Shown here one piece after another: positions 54,165 through 62,716 of a stretch of 64,000 nt of DNA. The first letter of the stretch is position 1, and each line of letters opens with the position of its first letter. This DNA comes from Oscillatoria princeps RMCB-10. GTDB lineage: Bacteria > Cyanobacteriota > Cyanobacteriia > Cyanobacteriales > Oscillatoriaceae. The stretch spans positions 248,001 through 312,000 of the forward strand of contig JAHHHT010000001.1 in NCBI GenBank assembly GCA_019359235.1, read 5' to 3'. The position numbers were made by a program, and so were the translations under genes. The notes under the pieces are model-generated. The model worked only from the letters and a program-made list of their open reading frames with translations. It had not been told where the DNA came from and did no database searches.

Positions 54165-56003
54165 TCAAGCAGGAGGGTGCTTTTCTGTTGCCCCTTTATC
54201 TAGATACAAGAAGTATAAAGAGTCTCGCTCACCGGCACGAGTGGCAATCGCCAAACCATTCGCGCCCCAACCGGCAATCGCCACCGGTGCCTGTGGGCCT
54301 TTGAGAGTGCCCGCCCGACGCCCGAGGGCATCGAGAAACACAATCTGGCCACTGGCAGAAGCCAGAACGCACCCGCCCCGAACAACTGCCCAGCAAACCG
54401 GCACAATATCCAAGGGAATGCGCGTCACCAGCAGCGGGCGCAGCTGAATGCGCAAAGCTGCAGCCCCCCGGGCGGAAAAATTTGAGCCTTCTTCGATGCC
54501 AAACAGAGTGAAAGGCTCGCCTGCCGGCACCAGATAGCGACCGCAAAAGTCGCTCCTAAAGGCCACCGGCACGGACAGCTCTCCCGCCCGGGTGCCCCGG
54601 CGGGTGTAAATCCTAAACCGGGTGAGAGGTTTGGCGGCGTCTTGCCAAACTGCAAGCAGGTGCCGCCGGTCGAGAAAGATTAATTCTGGCGGAGTTTCCT
54701 CGGACAGGGGAATGGTGCGCACCGGCACCCTTGGCGCGCCACCCAGCAGCGCCGGCAGGGAACAGATCCGCACAGAGCCGGCGCTCGCCACTGCTAGCCA
54801 CCTGCTCTCTGAGTCAGCAGCCATCTGGCAAGGGAAGTCCGATGCCCCATCCCCCAGCTGCAAAAGGCTGGATCGCTCTGTCTCACCGGCACCCAGCCAG
54901 TAAAGTTGCCCGCCGGCAGAAGCCAAACAGCCTTGGGGTAAGGGCAGCAGCCCAAGAGCCCTTGCCGGCAAAGTCGCACTGACTGGGGGCTGACCGGATG
55001 AGCGCCACACCCTCACTTCCGCCCCCAACGCTGCGTAAAGGTTATTACCACATGATTGTAAAAATGTCAAGGGTGCCGGCAAAAGTTTTTTGGTGGCTCC
55101 GGGCAGGGCGCGGACGGGGGCGCAGCCCTTACCGGGCGAGGGTTTAGCGGCGTTTTGCAGGGGGATTCTCCGATCGCTAAACGCTTGCAGCTCGGGGTCA
55201 TCGATAGCCTGCTGCAGGGCGGTGGCCATTTCAGCGGCGCTGCCAAACCGGCGAGCGGGCAGTTTTTCCAGAGATTTTTGCACAATCGCCCGCAGCGGTT
55301 GGGGGATGGCGTCAGGGAGTTGCAGGCGCTGATTCATGTGGGCCCACATGAGGAAGCCGGGGATGCCGGTAAAGGGACGCTCGCCGGCGAGCATTTCTAG
55401 GAGGATAATCCCAACAGCATAGAGGTCGGATGAGGCCGAATAAAGGCCGTAAAAGCGCTCGGGAGCCATGTAAGCCGGCGAGCCGATAGTGGCCTCTGCG
55501 CTGGGTTGTGACTGCGCCCTCGTCTTGCCGGCGGGCGGGGTGAGTCGCAGGGCAATGCCAAAGTCAGACAGTCTCGGCGTCCACCCGGAGGGGTGCAAAG
55601 TCAGGAGGATATTTTCTGGCTTGATATCGCAGTGGACAATGCCCCGCCGGTGAGCTTCTTCCAAACCGGCGAGAATTCCCAGAATCAGCTGCAACCCCTC
55701 ACAGAGGCGCAAAGAACTGTCCTGTTCCAGCAGGTTGCGCAGGGTTCCCCCCTCACAGTAGTCCATCACCAAGTACCGCCCCGTGGCGGTGTGTTCCAAG
55801 GCGGAGCAGGTGACGATATTGGGATGCTGCAGAGTCATCAGCGACAAGAGCTCGCGCAAAAATTTGTGGGTGGGCGAGCGCTTGTGGCTGAGTTCTTTCA
55901 GGGCAACCAGTTCGCCGGTGTGGCGATTGCTGGCAAAAAAAACGCGGCCAAACTGTCCTTGGCCAATTAGCCCGATAATGCGGTACTTGGATTGCCCGAT
56001 CAT
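54165..56003 (-). CDS. Serine/threonine protein kinase, SpkG-like, with C-terminal beta-propeller-like region
   Basis: About 612 aa from ATG at 56003 (a GTG at 56054 is an alternative). Kinase domain residues 7-275: glycine loop GLIGQGQFGRV, ATP Lys36 in VALKEL, catalytic loop HCDIKPEN (124-131; Cys in place of Arg, a non-RD kinase), DFG 147-149, and YMAPERF. The remaining 300 residues contain repeated strands such as LTFLQSCGNNLYAALGAEVR and LGLLPLPQGCLASAGGQLYW, suggestive of a degenerate WD40-like propeller. No transmembrane helix is evident. It lies next to the ferredoxin gene of the Pap-type cluster, matching Synechocystis SpkG (Slr0152). SpkG identity is inference from context. Confidence 0.85.
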   Translation of the reverse strand: MIGQSKYRIIGLIGQGQFGRVFFASNRHTGELVALKELSHKRSPTHKFLRELLSLMTLQHPNIVTCSALEHTATGRYLVMDYCEGGTLRNLLEQDSSLRLCEGLQLILGILAGLEEAHRRGIVHCDIKPENILLTLHPSGWTPRLSDFGIALRLTPPAGKTRAQSQPSAEATIGSPAYMAPERFYGLYSASSDLYAVGIILLEMLAGERPFTGIPGFLMWAHMNQRLQLPDAIPQPLRAIVQKSLEKLPARRFGSAAEMATALQQAIDDPELQAFSDRRIPLQNAAKPSPGKGCAPVRALPGATKKLLPAPLTFLQSCGNNLYAALGAEVRVWRSSGQPPVSATLPARALGLLPLPQGCLASAGGQLYWLGAGETERSSLLQLGDGASDFPCQMAADSESRWLAVASAGSVRICSLPALLGGAPRVPVRTIPLSEETPPELIFLDRRHLLAVWQDAAKPLTRFRIYTRRGTRAGELSVPVAFRSDFCGRYLVPAGEPFTLFGIEEGSNFSARGAAALRIQLRPLLVTRIPLDIVPVCWAVVRGGCVLASASGQIVFLDALGRRAGTLKGPQAPVAIAGWGANGLAIATRAGERDSLYFLYLDKGATEKHPPA

Positions 56004-56054
56004 TGTTTGACGCGCCGGCGAGCTTGGAGAGTGGAAGAGGTTGGCTTTTGCCAC

Positions 56055-56463
56055 AGGTACGGGATAAAACGGACAAACGCGGCTCTTTGTTGCTCAGAAG
56101 AACCTCACCCCCCAACCCCCTCCCCGTTCACGGGGAGGGGGAGGTGGAAAGAATTTCACCCGCTCACGCCTTCGCCCCCTCTCCCGAGAGCTTCCTTTGG
56201 CGGATAGAGAATATACTATTTTAACTCACAGCAGGGGGATTTTTCCCCTAAAAGTCGCTGCCTGCAAGCTGTGCCATATCAATTTTAGCGGCTGTCCGGG
56301 GAGCGTGCCGCCCCTGCAGGGAGAGAGCTGGCATCGAGCGCCGGTGGCGGAAATTGTCTGCCGGTGAGCCGGTGAGAGAACCCGACCGCTGCTAGCTGTG
56401 CCATCCTAGGTGTAGGGCTCAACAGCCGAGTCCAGTTTCCCTGACGATGACGCCCAAACAAAG
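56055..56463. other. Divergent intergenic region between kinase and ferredoxin genes
   Basis: Holds a CCCCCTCCCC...GGGGAGGGGG hairpin (56113-56140) of the dispersed type. Promoters for the minus-strand kinase and plus-strand ferredoxin must lie here. The stretch near 56200-56260 is AT-rich (tatactattttaactcaca). No gene supported. Confidence 0.5.
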
Positions 56464-56946
56464 ATGGTCAAAATTCTGAGATTAGATCCTCTTGCCTTCG
56501 AGGCAGCTGTTCAAACCAATACCAATATCCTGTCGGCACTGCTAGAAAATGAGCTAGATGTCCTCAAAGAATGCGGCGGTCGGGGAATGTGCGCCACCTG
56601 CCACGTTTACATCAAACAGGGGATGCAAGGTCTGTCTGCTTTGAACCGGCGGGAGCAGCGGACACTAGAGGTGATTACCACCGCCAAACCCAATTCTCGC
56701 CTGGCCTGTCAGGCGCGGGTTATCGATGAAGGGGTGGTCGTGGAGCTGCCTACCGGGATGTACTTGAATGCCATTAAAGATGTTAACACTTTGATTGGTC
56801 GCCGCGCCGAGCAGGACTTGCTGCACCCGATCACCGGCCAGGTGATAGTGGAAGCCGGGAAATTGATTACTCGTTCTATCATTACCCAGCTGGAAGAAAC
56901 CCGCTTCCAGGTCGGGCAATACTTGGCCAAAACCCGGGACGCTTAA
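56464..56946 (+). CDS. 2Fe-2S ferredoxin with C-terminal extension (Slr0148-like)
   Basis: 160 aa. Cysteines C37, C43, C46 (ECGGRGMCATCHVYI) and C82 (RLACQARV) give C-x5-C-x2-C-x35-C, the adrenodoxin-like spacing rather than plant-type PetF. Residues 1-100 form the ferredoxin fold. Residues 100-160 (GRRAEQDLLHPITGQVIVEA and GKLITRSIITQLEE) are an extra helical part not found in simple ferredoxins. It is the first of two plus-strand genes of the Pap-type cluster and corresponds to Slr0148, the electron carrier of that operon. Redox partner unknown. Confidence 0.9.
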   Translation: MVKILRLDPLAFEAAVQTNTNILSALLENELDVLKECGGRGMCATCHVYIKQGMQGLSALNRREQRTLEVITTAKPNSRLACQARVIDEGVVVELPTGMYLNAIKDVNTLIGRRAEQDLLHPITGQVIVEAGKLITRSIITQLEETRFQVGQYLAKTRDA

Positions 56947-57040
56947 TATGTTTTAACCGCCATAGACGCGTTAGCGAAGCGGCTGCGCCAGCAGCTAGCG
57001 GCTTCCCGCAGGGCAGACGCAGAGGACGCCAAGGGGAGAG

Positions 57041-57082
57041 AGGATTTTGGATTTTGGATTTTGGATTTTGGATTTTGGATTG
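57041..57082. repeat. GGATTTT heptamer array
   Basis: Five to six consecutive GGATTTT units directly upstream of the phycobilisome-like gene, preceded by a copy of the 'accgcca-agacgc' repeat (56955-57040). Confidence 0.85.
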
Positions 57083-57135
57083 AATCTAGAATCTAAAAGT
57101 GTATTAGCAATCGGTCGCGCACGAGAGTGTAATTT

Positions 57136-57603
57136 ATGTTGAGCCAACTAGCCAGACTGAGTGTGGCGGCTGACGGGCGCTATGCCACCGCTACAGAACT
57201 CCAGTTTCTCAGAGACTATTTCAAGTCTTTTAATTTGCGCTTGAGTGCCTATCAGAAACTTCAGGCGGCGGAAAAAGAAATTATTCGCCAAGTGCAAGCC
57301 AAAGTGCTGTCGATAGACCCCAGTTTATTCAGCAATGGCTCCGAGGACGTTACCTCAAAATGGAGGCTTGACACGGTGCGGGTTTTGCGGCACACAGCAG
57401 CGGCTTTGTTAATCAACGATCCTGAGCGGCTGCAGAACCGCTTTATCCTGTGGTTCAAAACTGTTCTGCGTGCGATGGATGTTGAGCGCAGCGCCGAGAT
57501 CACCCATCAAGTGATGCTGTCAGTCGTGCGCCAGTATCTGACGCCTGAAGAGGCGGCCCTATTTTCTCCCCTTTGGGAGCTGAACCGCCTCGACAGGGAG
57601 TAA
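57136..57603 (+). CDS. Phycobilisome-like protein without bilin cysteine (Slr0149-like)
   Basis: 155 aa. The phycobiliprotein-like layout is seen: LARLSVAADGRYATATELQF then LRDYFKSFNLRLSAYQKLQA and the core RLDTVRVLRHTAAALLINDP, aligning with the DLDYYLRYATYAMLAGDP helix of phycobiliproteins. Trp occupies the Cys-84 position and the protein has no cysteine at all, so it cannot carry a thioether-linked bilin there. It is 190 bp after the ferredoxin gene, on the same strand. Corresponds by order to Slr0149 of the Synechocystis Pap operon. Confidence 0.82.
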   Translation: MLSQLARLSVAADGRYATATELQFLRDYFKSFNLRLSAYQKLQAAEKEIIRQVQAKVLSIDPSLFSNGSEDVTSKWRLDTVRVLRHTAAALLINDPERLQNRFILWFKTVLRAMDVERSAEITHQVMLSVVRQYLTPEEAALFSPLWELNRLDRE

Positions 57604-57900
57604 ATTTTTGATGTTCAATGCAGCCAATTTCTTTCTCCTTATCCTTGGCTGCCGGCTAATATTTTAGGAGGATTTTGTCACTGCTGGAAGCCTTTTGACA
57701 GGGTGAACAGCCGCACAGTTATTAGGGGACAGGGAGGGACAGGCGAGACGCCTGTCCTACAATAAAGCTTATAAGAAACCGGGTTTCTCCTGCGAAACCC
57801 TGTTTCTACATCTTAAGAATTTCTTCTTCTTTCTCCCCCTCTCCCCTTGTGGGAGAGGGGGTTGGGGGGTGAGGGGTTCTTCTATCCGAAGCACTCTTAC

Positions 57901-58557
57901 CTAGCCGGACAGTTGGGCCATAATATTCTGGTGTTCCTGGCCTTCTGTCACCCAGGCTTCTGCGGGTTTGAGGCGTTCTGGCAAACCGAGAACAAATCGG
58001 TTGCAATCCGCCCCCAGAGACTCACAGGTGGTTTGCAGGCAGTGGATGTCTCGACCGGTGAGCTGGCTAAAGAAAGAGCTTAATATGCCGGCTTCCAGAA
58101 AACACACAGGGCGGTTCCACTGCGGGGCTTTTTCAGCAAAAGGAGAGTGGCCAATTCTCACCTCTAGAAATCCCTGCTGGTAATAGGTTTGGTCGAGTTC
58201 AAAAGTCCCCCAGCCCAGGGTTTTCCAGCACTCTTGCAAGCACTGGATAAATTCTACCATTTCCATTTCAGCGACAGGCTTGCTGTAGTATTCGCTAACT
58301 TCCTCACAAAAACGGACGTAGAAGTTTTTGCCCCACCACCGGCCACAGTTGAACAGTACCAGGCGGGCAGCAGAGCCGGTTTCTTGATCGAGACCGGCAT
58401 AAATCGCTTCAAATAAGGTTGCCGGCAGAGCCAGGAACCGGTCGCCCCGACGATTTTCTAGCAACCCCAGCTCTAAATCGCCCCGAATATAGGCACCGGG
58501 GGCAAAGTAATTTCCGGGGAGGCGCTGGCTATCCAGTAAATCGGCAATCGCAATCAT
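57901..58557 (-). CDS. V4R domain protein (Slr0147-like)
   Basis: 218 aa. C-terminal V4R (4-vinyl reductase-like) domain over about residues 105-200: ECWKTLGWGTFELDQTYYQQ, GFLEVRIGHSPFAE, ILSSFFSQLTGRDIHCLQTT and CESLGADCNRFVLGLPER with three cysteines (CLQTTCESLGADC). V4R folds bind small ligands, and in this cluster are suspected to bind tetrapyrroles. The N-terminal 100 residues (GNYFAPGAYIRGDLELGLLE...GRWWGKNFYVRFCEE) are shared in outline with the V4R protein at 59692-60423. Last gene of the minus-strand block of four. Confidence 0.9.
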   Translation of the reverse strand: MIAIADLLDSQRLPGNYFAPGAYIRGDLELGLLENRRGDRFLALPATLFEAIYAGLDQETGSAARLVLFNCGRWWGKNFYVRFCEEVSEYYSKPVAEMEMVEFIQCLQECWKTLGWGTFELDQTYYQQGFLEVRIGHSPFAEKAPQWNRPVCFLEAGILSSFFSQLTGRDIHCLQTTCESLGADCNRFVLGLPERLKPAEAWVTEGQEHQNIMAQLSG

Positions 58558-58683
58558 ATTAGCTGTTACTTGTTAGTTCGGGGGCGTTTATAACCCACCC
58601 TACTGCTGTTAGTTGTGTGGGGATTGTTATTAACGCACCCTACTGTGGGGTGCGTCTGAGATGGAGACACGCGACTGAGCGTT

Positions 58684-59151
58684 CTACACGCGACTTGACA
58701 GCAGTGCCGTCTGAGCTTGGGTTAAAAAAGGCTGCAACAGCGCCAGCGCCTGAGGGGACAGCAATGACTTCAGGCGCTCCTCCAGCAGCTGGTAAAGCTG
58801 AGCCTCAATTTCTTCTGTTTGGTGGGTTTGCACCAAGCCTTTCAGCCAGTTCAGCAGGCGTTGCTGCAAAAATTCTCGGTCATTGAGGAGCATCGCCATA
58901 GCGCAGTATCGCAAGACCAGCAGCCATTGCTTCAAGGAGCGCTCCAGGATTTCCTGGCTCACCTCCGGAAAGGCTTTTACTAGCTGGTCTGCGACGGGTT
59001 GGAAAATGGCTACTTCCTGATCTCGCAGGGACTCATAGACTTTCAGGCTTTGAGCTATGGAGACAGCGTAATGCTTCAAAGCCTCCATTTCCTCCGGCTT
59101 CAAGTAGCGGTTTTCCGCCTCATCCATTAGGGCTTCAATTTTGGGGTGCAT
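58684..59151 (-). CDS. Phycobilisome-like protein without bilin cysteine (Slr0146-like)
   Basis: 155 aa. Phycobiliprotein-like helices: MHPKIEALMDEAENRYLKPE at the N-terminus and the core ERSLKQWLLVLRYCAMAMLL followed by NDREFLQQRLLNWL. Serine falls on the Cys-84 position; a cysteine in LRYCAM is four residues past the conserved LRY start and not in the attachment place. It lies 126 bp upstream of the V4R gene on the same strand. Corresponds by order to Slr0146. Confidence 0.82.
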   Translation of the reverse strand: MHPKIEALMDEAENRYLKPEEMEALKHYAVSIAQSLKVYESLRDQEVAIFQPVADQLVKAFPEVSQEILERSLKQWLLVLRYCAMAMLLNDREFLQQRLLNWLKGLVQTHQTEEIEAQLYQLLEERLKSLLSPQALALLQPFLTQAQTALLSSRV

Positions 59152-59419
59152 CGCTAATCACTCATCTTCTCAGTTTGGCGGGGGGCTTTTAGCTAATCAG
59201 CTAAATTTTGGCAGCCATCTGCGGGCTGGCTTATCTGTTACAGGTCATTTATAACGCAAAAGTGAAGCCAGAAGAAACCGGGTTTCTTCTGGTGGGGAAG
59301 GGAGAAGAAACCCGGTTTCTGGCCCCCACTCAGGCTTAACAATTACTTTACAAATGCGCTCTAAGCGCCACAGACCTTTCATCTGTTCCCTCTTGCCTGC
59401 TGGGACTTTTCAAAGGGAT
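59152..59419. other. Spacer with palindromic element
   Basis: Contains AGAAACCGGGTTTCTTCT and AGAAACCCGGTTTCT (59273-59320) separated by about 17 bp, a further member of the GAAACCCGGTTTC family, inside the minus-strand Pap block. No gene supported. Confidence 0.6.
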
Positions 59420-59695
59420 TTAAAACAGATCCACCAGGTCTGCCAGTGTGGTTTCTCGAGGTTCCGCCGGCACACTCACCGGCTCAACTGTCGCTGACTT
59501 TGGCTTGGCCCCCACTGCCGGCTTGCCCTCCCAAGGCAGAGCCCGGAAAAACTCTGCCACCAGCACGGTCAGCGGCAGGGGCTGGCCAGATTCTGGCTGC
59601 CAGTCGGGGAGCGCCAGCGATTCGCCGCTCCAGTTGCAGCTGTTAAAAAACTCTTCAACCGAAACTTGCAGCCAGGAACTATCACCGGTGGTCAT
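59420..59695 (-). CDS. Small conserved protein of the Pap-type cluster (Slr0145-like)
   Basis: 91 aa. No domain recognised. Two tryptophan-containing short motifs recur: VEEFFNSCNWSGESLALPDW and VLVAEFFRALPWEGKPAVG, i.e. [VE]FF..[CL].W.G twice; the protein ends in an acidic TTLADLVDLF. The paired EFF...W motifs could be short binding motifs for partner proteins. Its ATG overlaps the stop of the upstream V4R gene by four bases, so the two are translationally coupled. Corresponds by position to Slr0145. Confidence 0.7.
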   Translation of the reverse strand: MTTGDSSWLQVSVEEFFNSCNWSGESLALPDWQPESGQPLPLTVLVAEFFRALPWEGKPAVGAKPKSATVEPVSVPAEPRETTLADLVDLF

Positions 59696-60423
59696 TTCAG
59701 CCGCTCCCCATCATGCAAGCGTTTCTGAATGTCGCGAGCTGTGGCTCCTTCGTTGACCCAGAAGGCGGCGGCGTCAATGCGATCTTTGTTGCCCAGCAGA
59801 AATTTGCAGTAGGTTTCTCCCATCGAATAGCACTGAATTTCGATGCAGCTGAGCGATTTTTTCACCAGCGAGCTGAAGAAGCCGGAAAACAAGCCGGCGT
59901 ACAGGAAACAGACCGGTTTGCCCACATCCCCCAGGGTGCGAGCCACCGCTGAGTCAAACAGGTTGATGAAAATAAACCCCTGCTTGCGGTCGCTCATGTC
60001 CACTTCCCACCGGCCCCATCCCTGAGCCGTAAATGGCCACCACCAGGTTTCCAGCAAGAACATTAAATTGGAATTGTAGATATCCCGCTCGAATTCTTTC
60101 TCAAACCACTCGCGGAAAACCACCGCATCCTTGTTCCCCCACTGGCAGCCGATGGTGTACATAATGACGCTGGAAGCGTTGCCCACTTCTTCTTCTAAGC
60201 CTTCTTGCAGGCCGATAATGAAGTCTTCACTCGTAAAAATATTGCGGCTGTCGTTCCAGTCCAGGATGGTGCCGGTTTCGGGCCGCATCTGGAAAAAGTC
60301 CTGAAACCTGTAGTGGTTGTGCTTTTTGGGGTTCTTCTGTTTCTGAGAGTGTTTTTGCTCAGATGTCTGGGTTGCAGATGGCGCAGGCGTGATAGCGGAC
60401 TCCCTGTTAGTGACGATGGCCAT
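59692..60423 (-). CDS. V4R domain protein (Slr0144-like)
   Basis: 243 aa. A Gln/Lys-rich N-terminus (QTSEQKHSQKQKNPKKHNHY) precedes RFQDFFQMRPETGTILDWND, a middle part with IMYTIGCQWGNKDAVVFREW, and a V4R domain (about 125-225) with GWGRWEVDMSDRKQGFIFIN, LFSGFFSSLVKKSLSCIEIQ and CYSMGETYCKFLLGNKDR. Three cysteines sit in the CIEIQCYSMGETYC pattern, as in the second V4R protein. First gene of the minus-strand block; AAAGGA ten bases before the ATG. Slr0144 deletion is known to affect photosystem II assembly, and this is its probable counterpart. Confidence 0.9.
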   Translation of the reverse strand: MAIVTNRESAITPAPSATQTSEQKHSQKQKNPKKHNHYRFQDFFQMRPETGTILDWNDSRNIFTSEDFIIGLQEGLEEEVGNASSVIMYTIGCQWGNKDAVVFREWFEKEFERDIYNSNLMFLLETWWWPFTAQGWGRWEVDMSDRKQGFIFINLFDSAVARTLGDVGKPVCFLYAGLFSGFFSSLVKKSLSCIEIQCYSMGETYCKFLLGNKDRIDAAAFWVNEGATARDIQKRLHDGERLK

Positions 60424-60805
60424 GTACTGGGTCCTTTCTGGAGTAATTTGATGCGATGAGTTGCGGACAGAGCTTGCTAGTCAATTGTAGTGCCCAACCT
60501 TCCGATCTATGAAATGGGAAAACCACCGAACCCGCAGAAGAGGGCGTTTGGGAGTGCCGGTGCGGTGCTCGCCCCAAGCCTGGCGATGGAAATGAAGCGG
60601 CTTCCTTCGTTCCCAGGCTCCGCCTGGGAACGAAAAAGGTGTGGGCCCGGCGTGCGCGTGGGGCGTGCGCCCGGTTTACAAGGGAAGTGTGGGCCTTTTG
60701 GGCTAAAGCCCAACTACAAACTTTTGGGCTAAAGCCCAACTACAAACGGAGACAGAAATGTGCTATCGTGTGGGACACCGTATGTACCTGGGATTTTAGG
60801 CAGCT
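60424..60805. other. Divergent intergenic region with repeats
   Basis: Lies between the V4R gene (minus) and the caspase-like gene (plus). Contains CGTTCCCAGGCTCCGCCTGGGAACG (60610-60634), a dispersed palindrome also at 4011-4035 and 63150-63174, and two GGGCTAAAGCCCAACTACAAAC elements (60693-60748). No gene supported. Confidence 0.6.
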
Positions 60806-62716
60806 GTGGTGAAAAAGCAAGCTTGCATCGCAATAGGCATTAACCACTATCAGTTCTTCCAGCCCTTGAGCTACGCCCAACAGGACGCGGAGGCACTCTT
60901 GGATTTCCTGGTCGGTGAAGCCCACTTGCCAGCAGACCGGTGCGTGCTGCTCACCGACACCTCGCCACCGGCACTCGGACACTCAACCAGTCCAACTCGC
61001 GAAAATATTCAGGCATGGCTCAACCGGCTCTGTCGAGAGCTTGTGGAGCCAGGCGACACCCTCTGGTGCTTTTTTAGCGGCTACGGAGTCAGCTGGAATG
61101 GCCAAGACTACTTGATGCCGGCATTCGGCAACCCCACCGACATCCCAGCCACCGGCATACCTGTGCGAGAAATCTTCGCCACTCTCAAAGCAGCGCCGGC
61201 GGAAACGCCAAACAAAATAAATACACTGCTCCTGCTCGATATGAACCGCGCCAGCAGCACCCGAGCGGGTGACTCCACCGGCACGGAAACCGCACAACTG
61301 GCCAAACAGCTGGACATTCCCACCATCCTCTCCAGCCGTCCGGGCCAATTTTCCCGCGAAAGCGCCGCCACCGGTCACGGTTTGTTTGCGGCGGCTCTCC
61401 TGGAAGCGCTGCGCTACACCAACTGCACCACCCTGGAAAGTCTGGAGCGCTATCTCAACCACCGCTTGCCAGAATTGAGCGAACACTGCCGGCTGCCGGT
61501 GCAAGAACCTCTAACTGTGGTCAGCAATGCCGAAAAAATTCAGATGCTGATTTGGCCGCTCAACGGCAGCAACGGGGCAATTTGGAGGCACGCCAGCCGA
61601 TTTGGGCCGGTGGCGCAAACAGCGGGCACCGCACAAACTAACGGCGCAGTCACCGTCTCCCCGCACTATCCCCCCCTATCCCCTCAAAACTCCAAAAAGA
61701 CGGCGGATATTATATCACAATTCCGAGAAAATGTCATAAGGCCGAGCGAAATCACCGGCCAACCGGCACCGGCGGCGGGCGAGGGGGCAAAAATCCCCTC
61801 AAGCTCCCAGAGGGAGCCCCGGAACGAGGGGAATCGGGGGTCCGAGAAATCCTCTCATATCAGTGGGCCACTGCTGTGGGGCTCTGCGGTGGCGCTGGCG
61901 TTTCTGCTGGGGATTGCTGTGGGCAAAACCTCCTTTGTCAGCCAGGAGTCATCCGAGACGAGCGCACCGGCACCGCCAAAGGACTCAACACCGGCAGCTT
62001 CTATGCCGGCTGAACAGACGCCCAGCAAGACAGGCGAGACGCCTGTCCCCGCCAAGCCACCGGTGGGCCAGCTGGTGACAGCAGCGCCACAGACCCCACC
62101 AGTCGGGCTGCCGGCCAGTCACGTCACTCTCGACAAGGCAACTCTGGCTATTCAAAAGGCGCAAGCTTCCCAGTTCAGCTACGCTATTGCCATCGCCCGC
62201 AAAGTTCCGCCGCAAGACCCCCTCTACCCCCGAGCGCAGGAGAATATCGACCGCTGGGGTCAGGTGATTTTGGATATCGCCCGGGCGCGAGCGAAACAGG
62301 GAAGATTCGACATGGCAATCGCTGCGGCCAAGCTGGTTCCCCGAGATCGTCCGGCGCTGGATGCCGAGGCGAAACAGCTGATCGAGCAGTGGCAGGGGCA
62401 ATCCCAGCAGCAGCAAGCGCATCAGAACCTGTTGAGATCCGCTGCGCGATTCATCCGCAGGGGAGAGGCGTCTTCTTACCGCCGCGCTATCAACACCGTC
62501 CGCCCAATCAAAGCCGGTCAGCCGAAATATGCCGAGGCTCAAAAGCTGATTGCCCAGTGGAGCCAAGGGATATTTGAGATTGCCCGCAGCCGCGCCGCAC
62601 GCGGCAGGTTGAGCAGCGCTATTGAGGCTGCCAGTCTGGTGCCCTCGGATGCGCCGGCATACGCTGAGGCCCAAAGATCCCTGGCGCAGTGGAGGCAGCA
62701 GCTGGCCAGCCGGTAA
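60806..62716 (+). CDS. Caspase-fold (orthocaspase-like) protein with Tyr/Asn-substituted dyad, membrane helix and Slr0151-like repeats
   Basis: 636 aa from GTG at 60806. Residues 1-250 form a peptidase C14 fold: KKQACIAIGINHYQFFQPLS, YAQQDAEALLDFL, and CFFSGYGVSWNGQDYLMP where the catalytic His is Tyr93. LLLLDMNRASS follows, where the Cys is Asn147. The dyad is therefore Y/N and proteolysis is not expected. A low-complexity region (250-350) is followed by one transmembrane helix (LLWGSAVALAFLLGIAVG, about 352-372), a Pro-rich linker, and about five helical repeats of the form AIxxAxxVPxxxPxYxxAQxxIxxW. The C-terminal repeats recall Slr0151, which precedes SpkG in Synechocystis. Several linker segments are encoded by dispersed intergenic repeats. 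Confidence 0.85.
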   Translation: MVKKQACIAIGINHYQFFQPLSYAQQDAEALLDFLVGEAHLPADRCVLLTDTSPPALGHSTSPTRENIQAWLNRLCRELVEPGDTLWCFFSGYGVSWNGQDYLMPAFGNPTDIPATGIPVREIFATLKAAPAETPNKINTLLLLDMNRASSTRAGDSTGTETAQLAKQLDIPTILSSRPGQFSRESAATGHGLFAAALLEALRYTNCTTLESLERYLNHRLPELSEHCRLPVQEPLTVVSNAEKIQMLIWPLNGSNGAIWRHASRFGPVAQTAGTAQTNGAVTVSPHYPPLSPQNSKKTADIISQFRENVIRPSEITGQPAPAAGEGAKIPSSSQREPRNEGNRGSEKSSHISGPLLWGSAVALAFLLGIAVGKTSFVSQESSETSAPAPPKDSTPAASMPAEQTPSKTGETPVPAKPPVGQLVTAAPQTPPVGLPASHVTLDKATLAIQKAQASQFSYAIAIARKVPPQDPLYPRAQENIDRWGQVILDIARARAKQGRFDMAIAAAKLVPRDRPALDAEAKQLIEQWQGQSQQQQAHQNLLRSAARFIRRGEASSYRRAINTVRPIKAGQPKYAEAQKLIAQWSQGIFEIARSRAARGRLSSAIEAASLVPSDAPAYAEAQRSLAQWRQQLASR

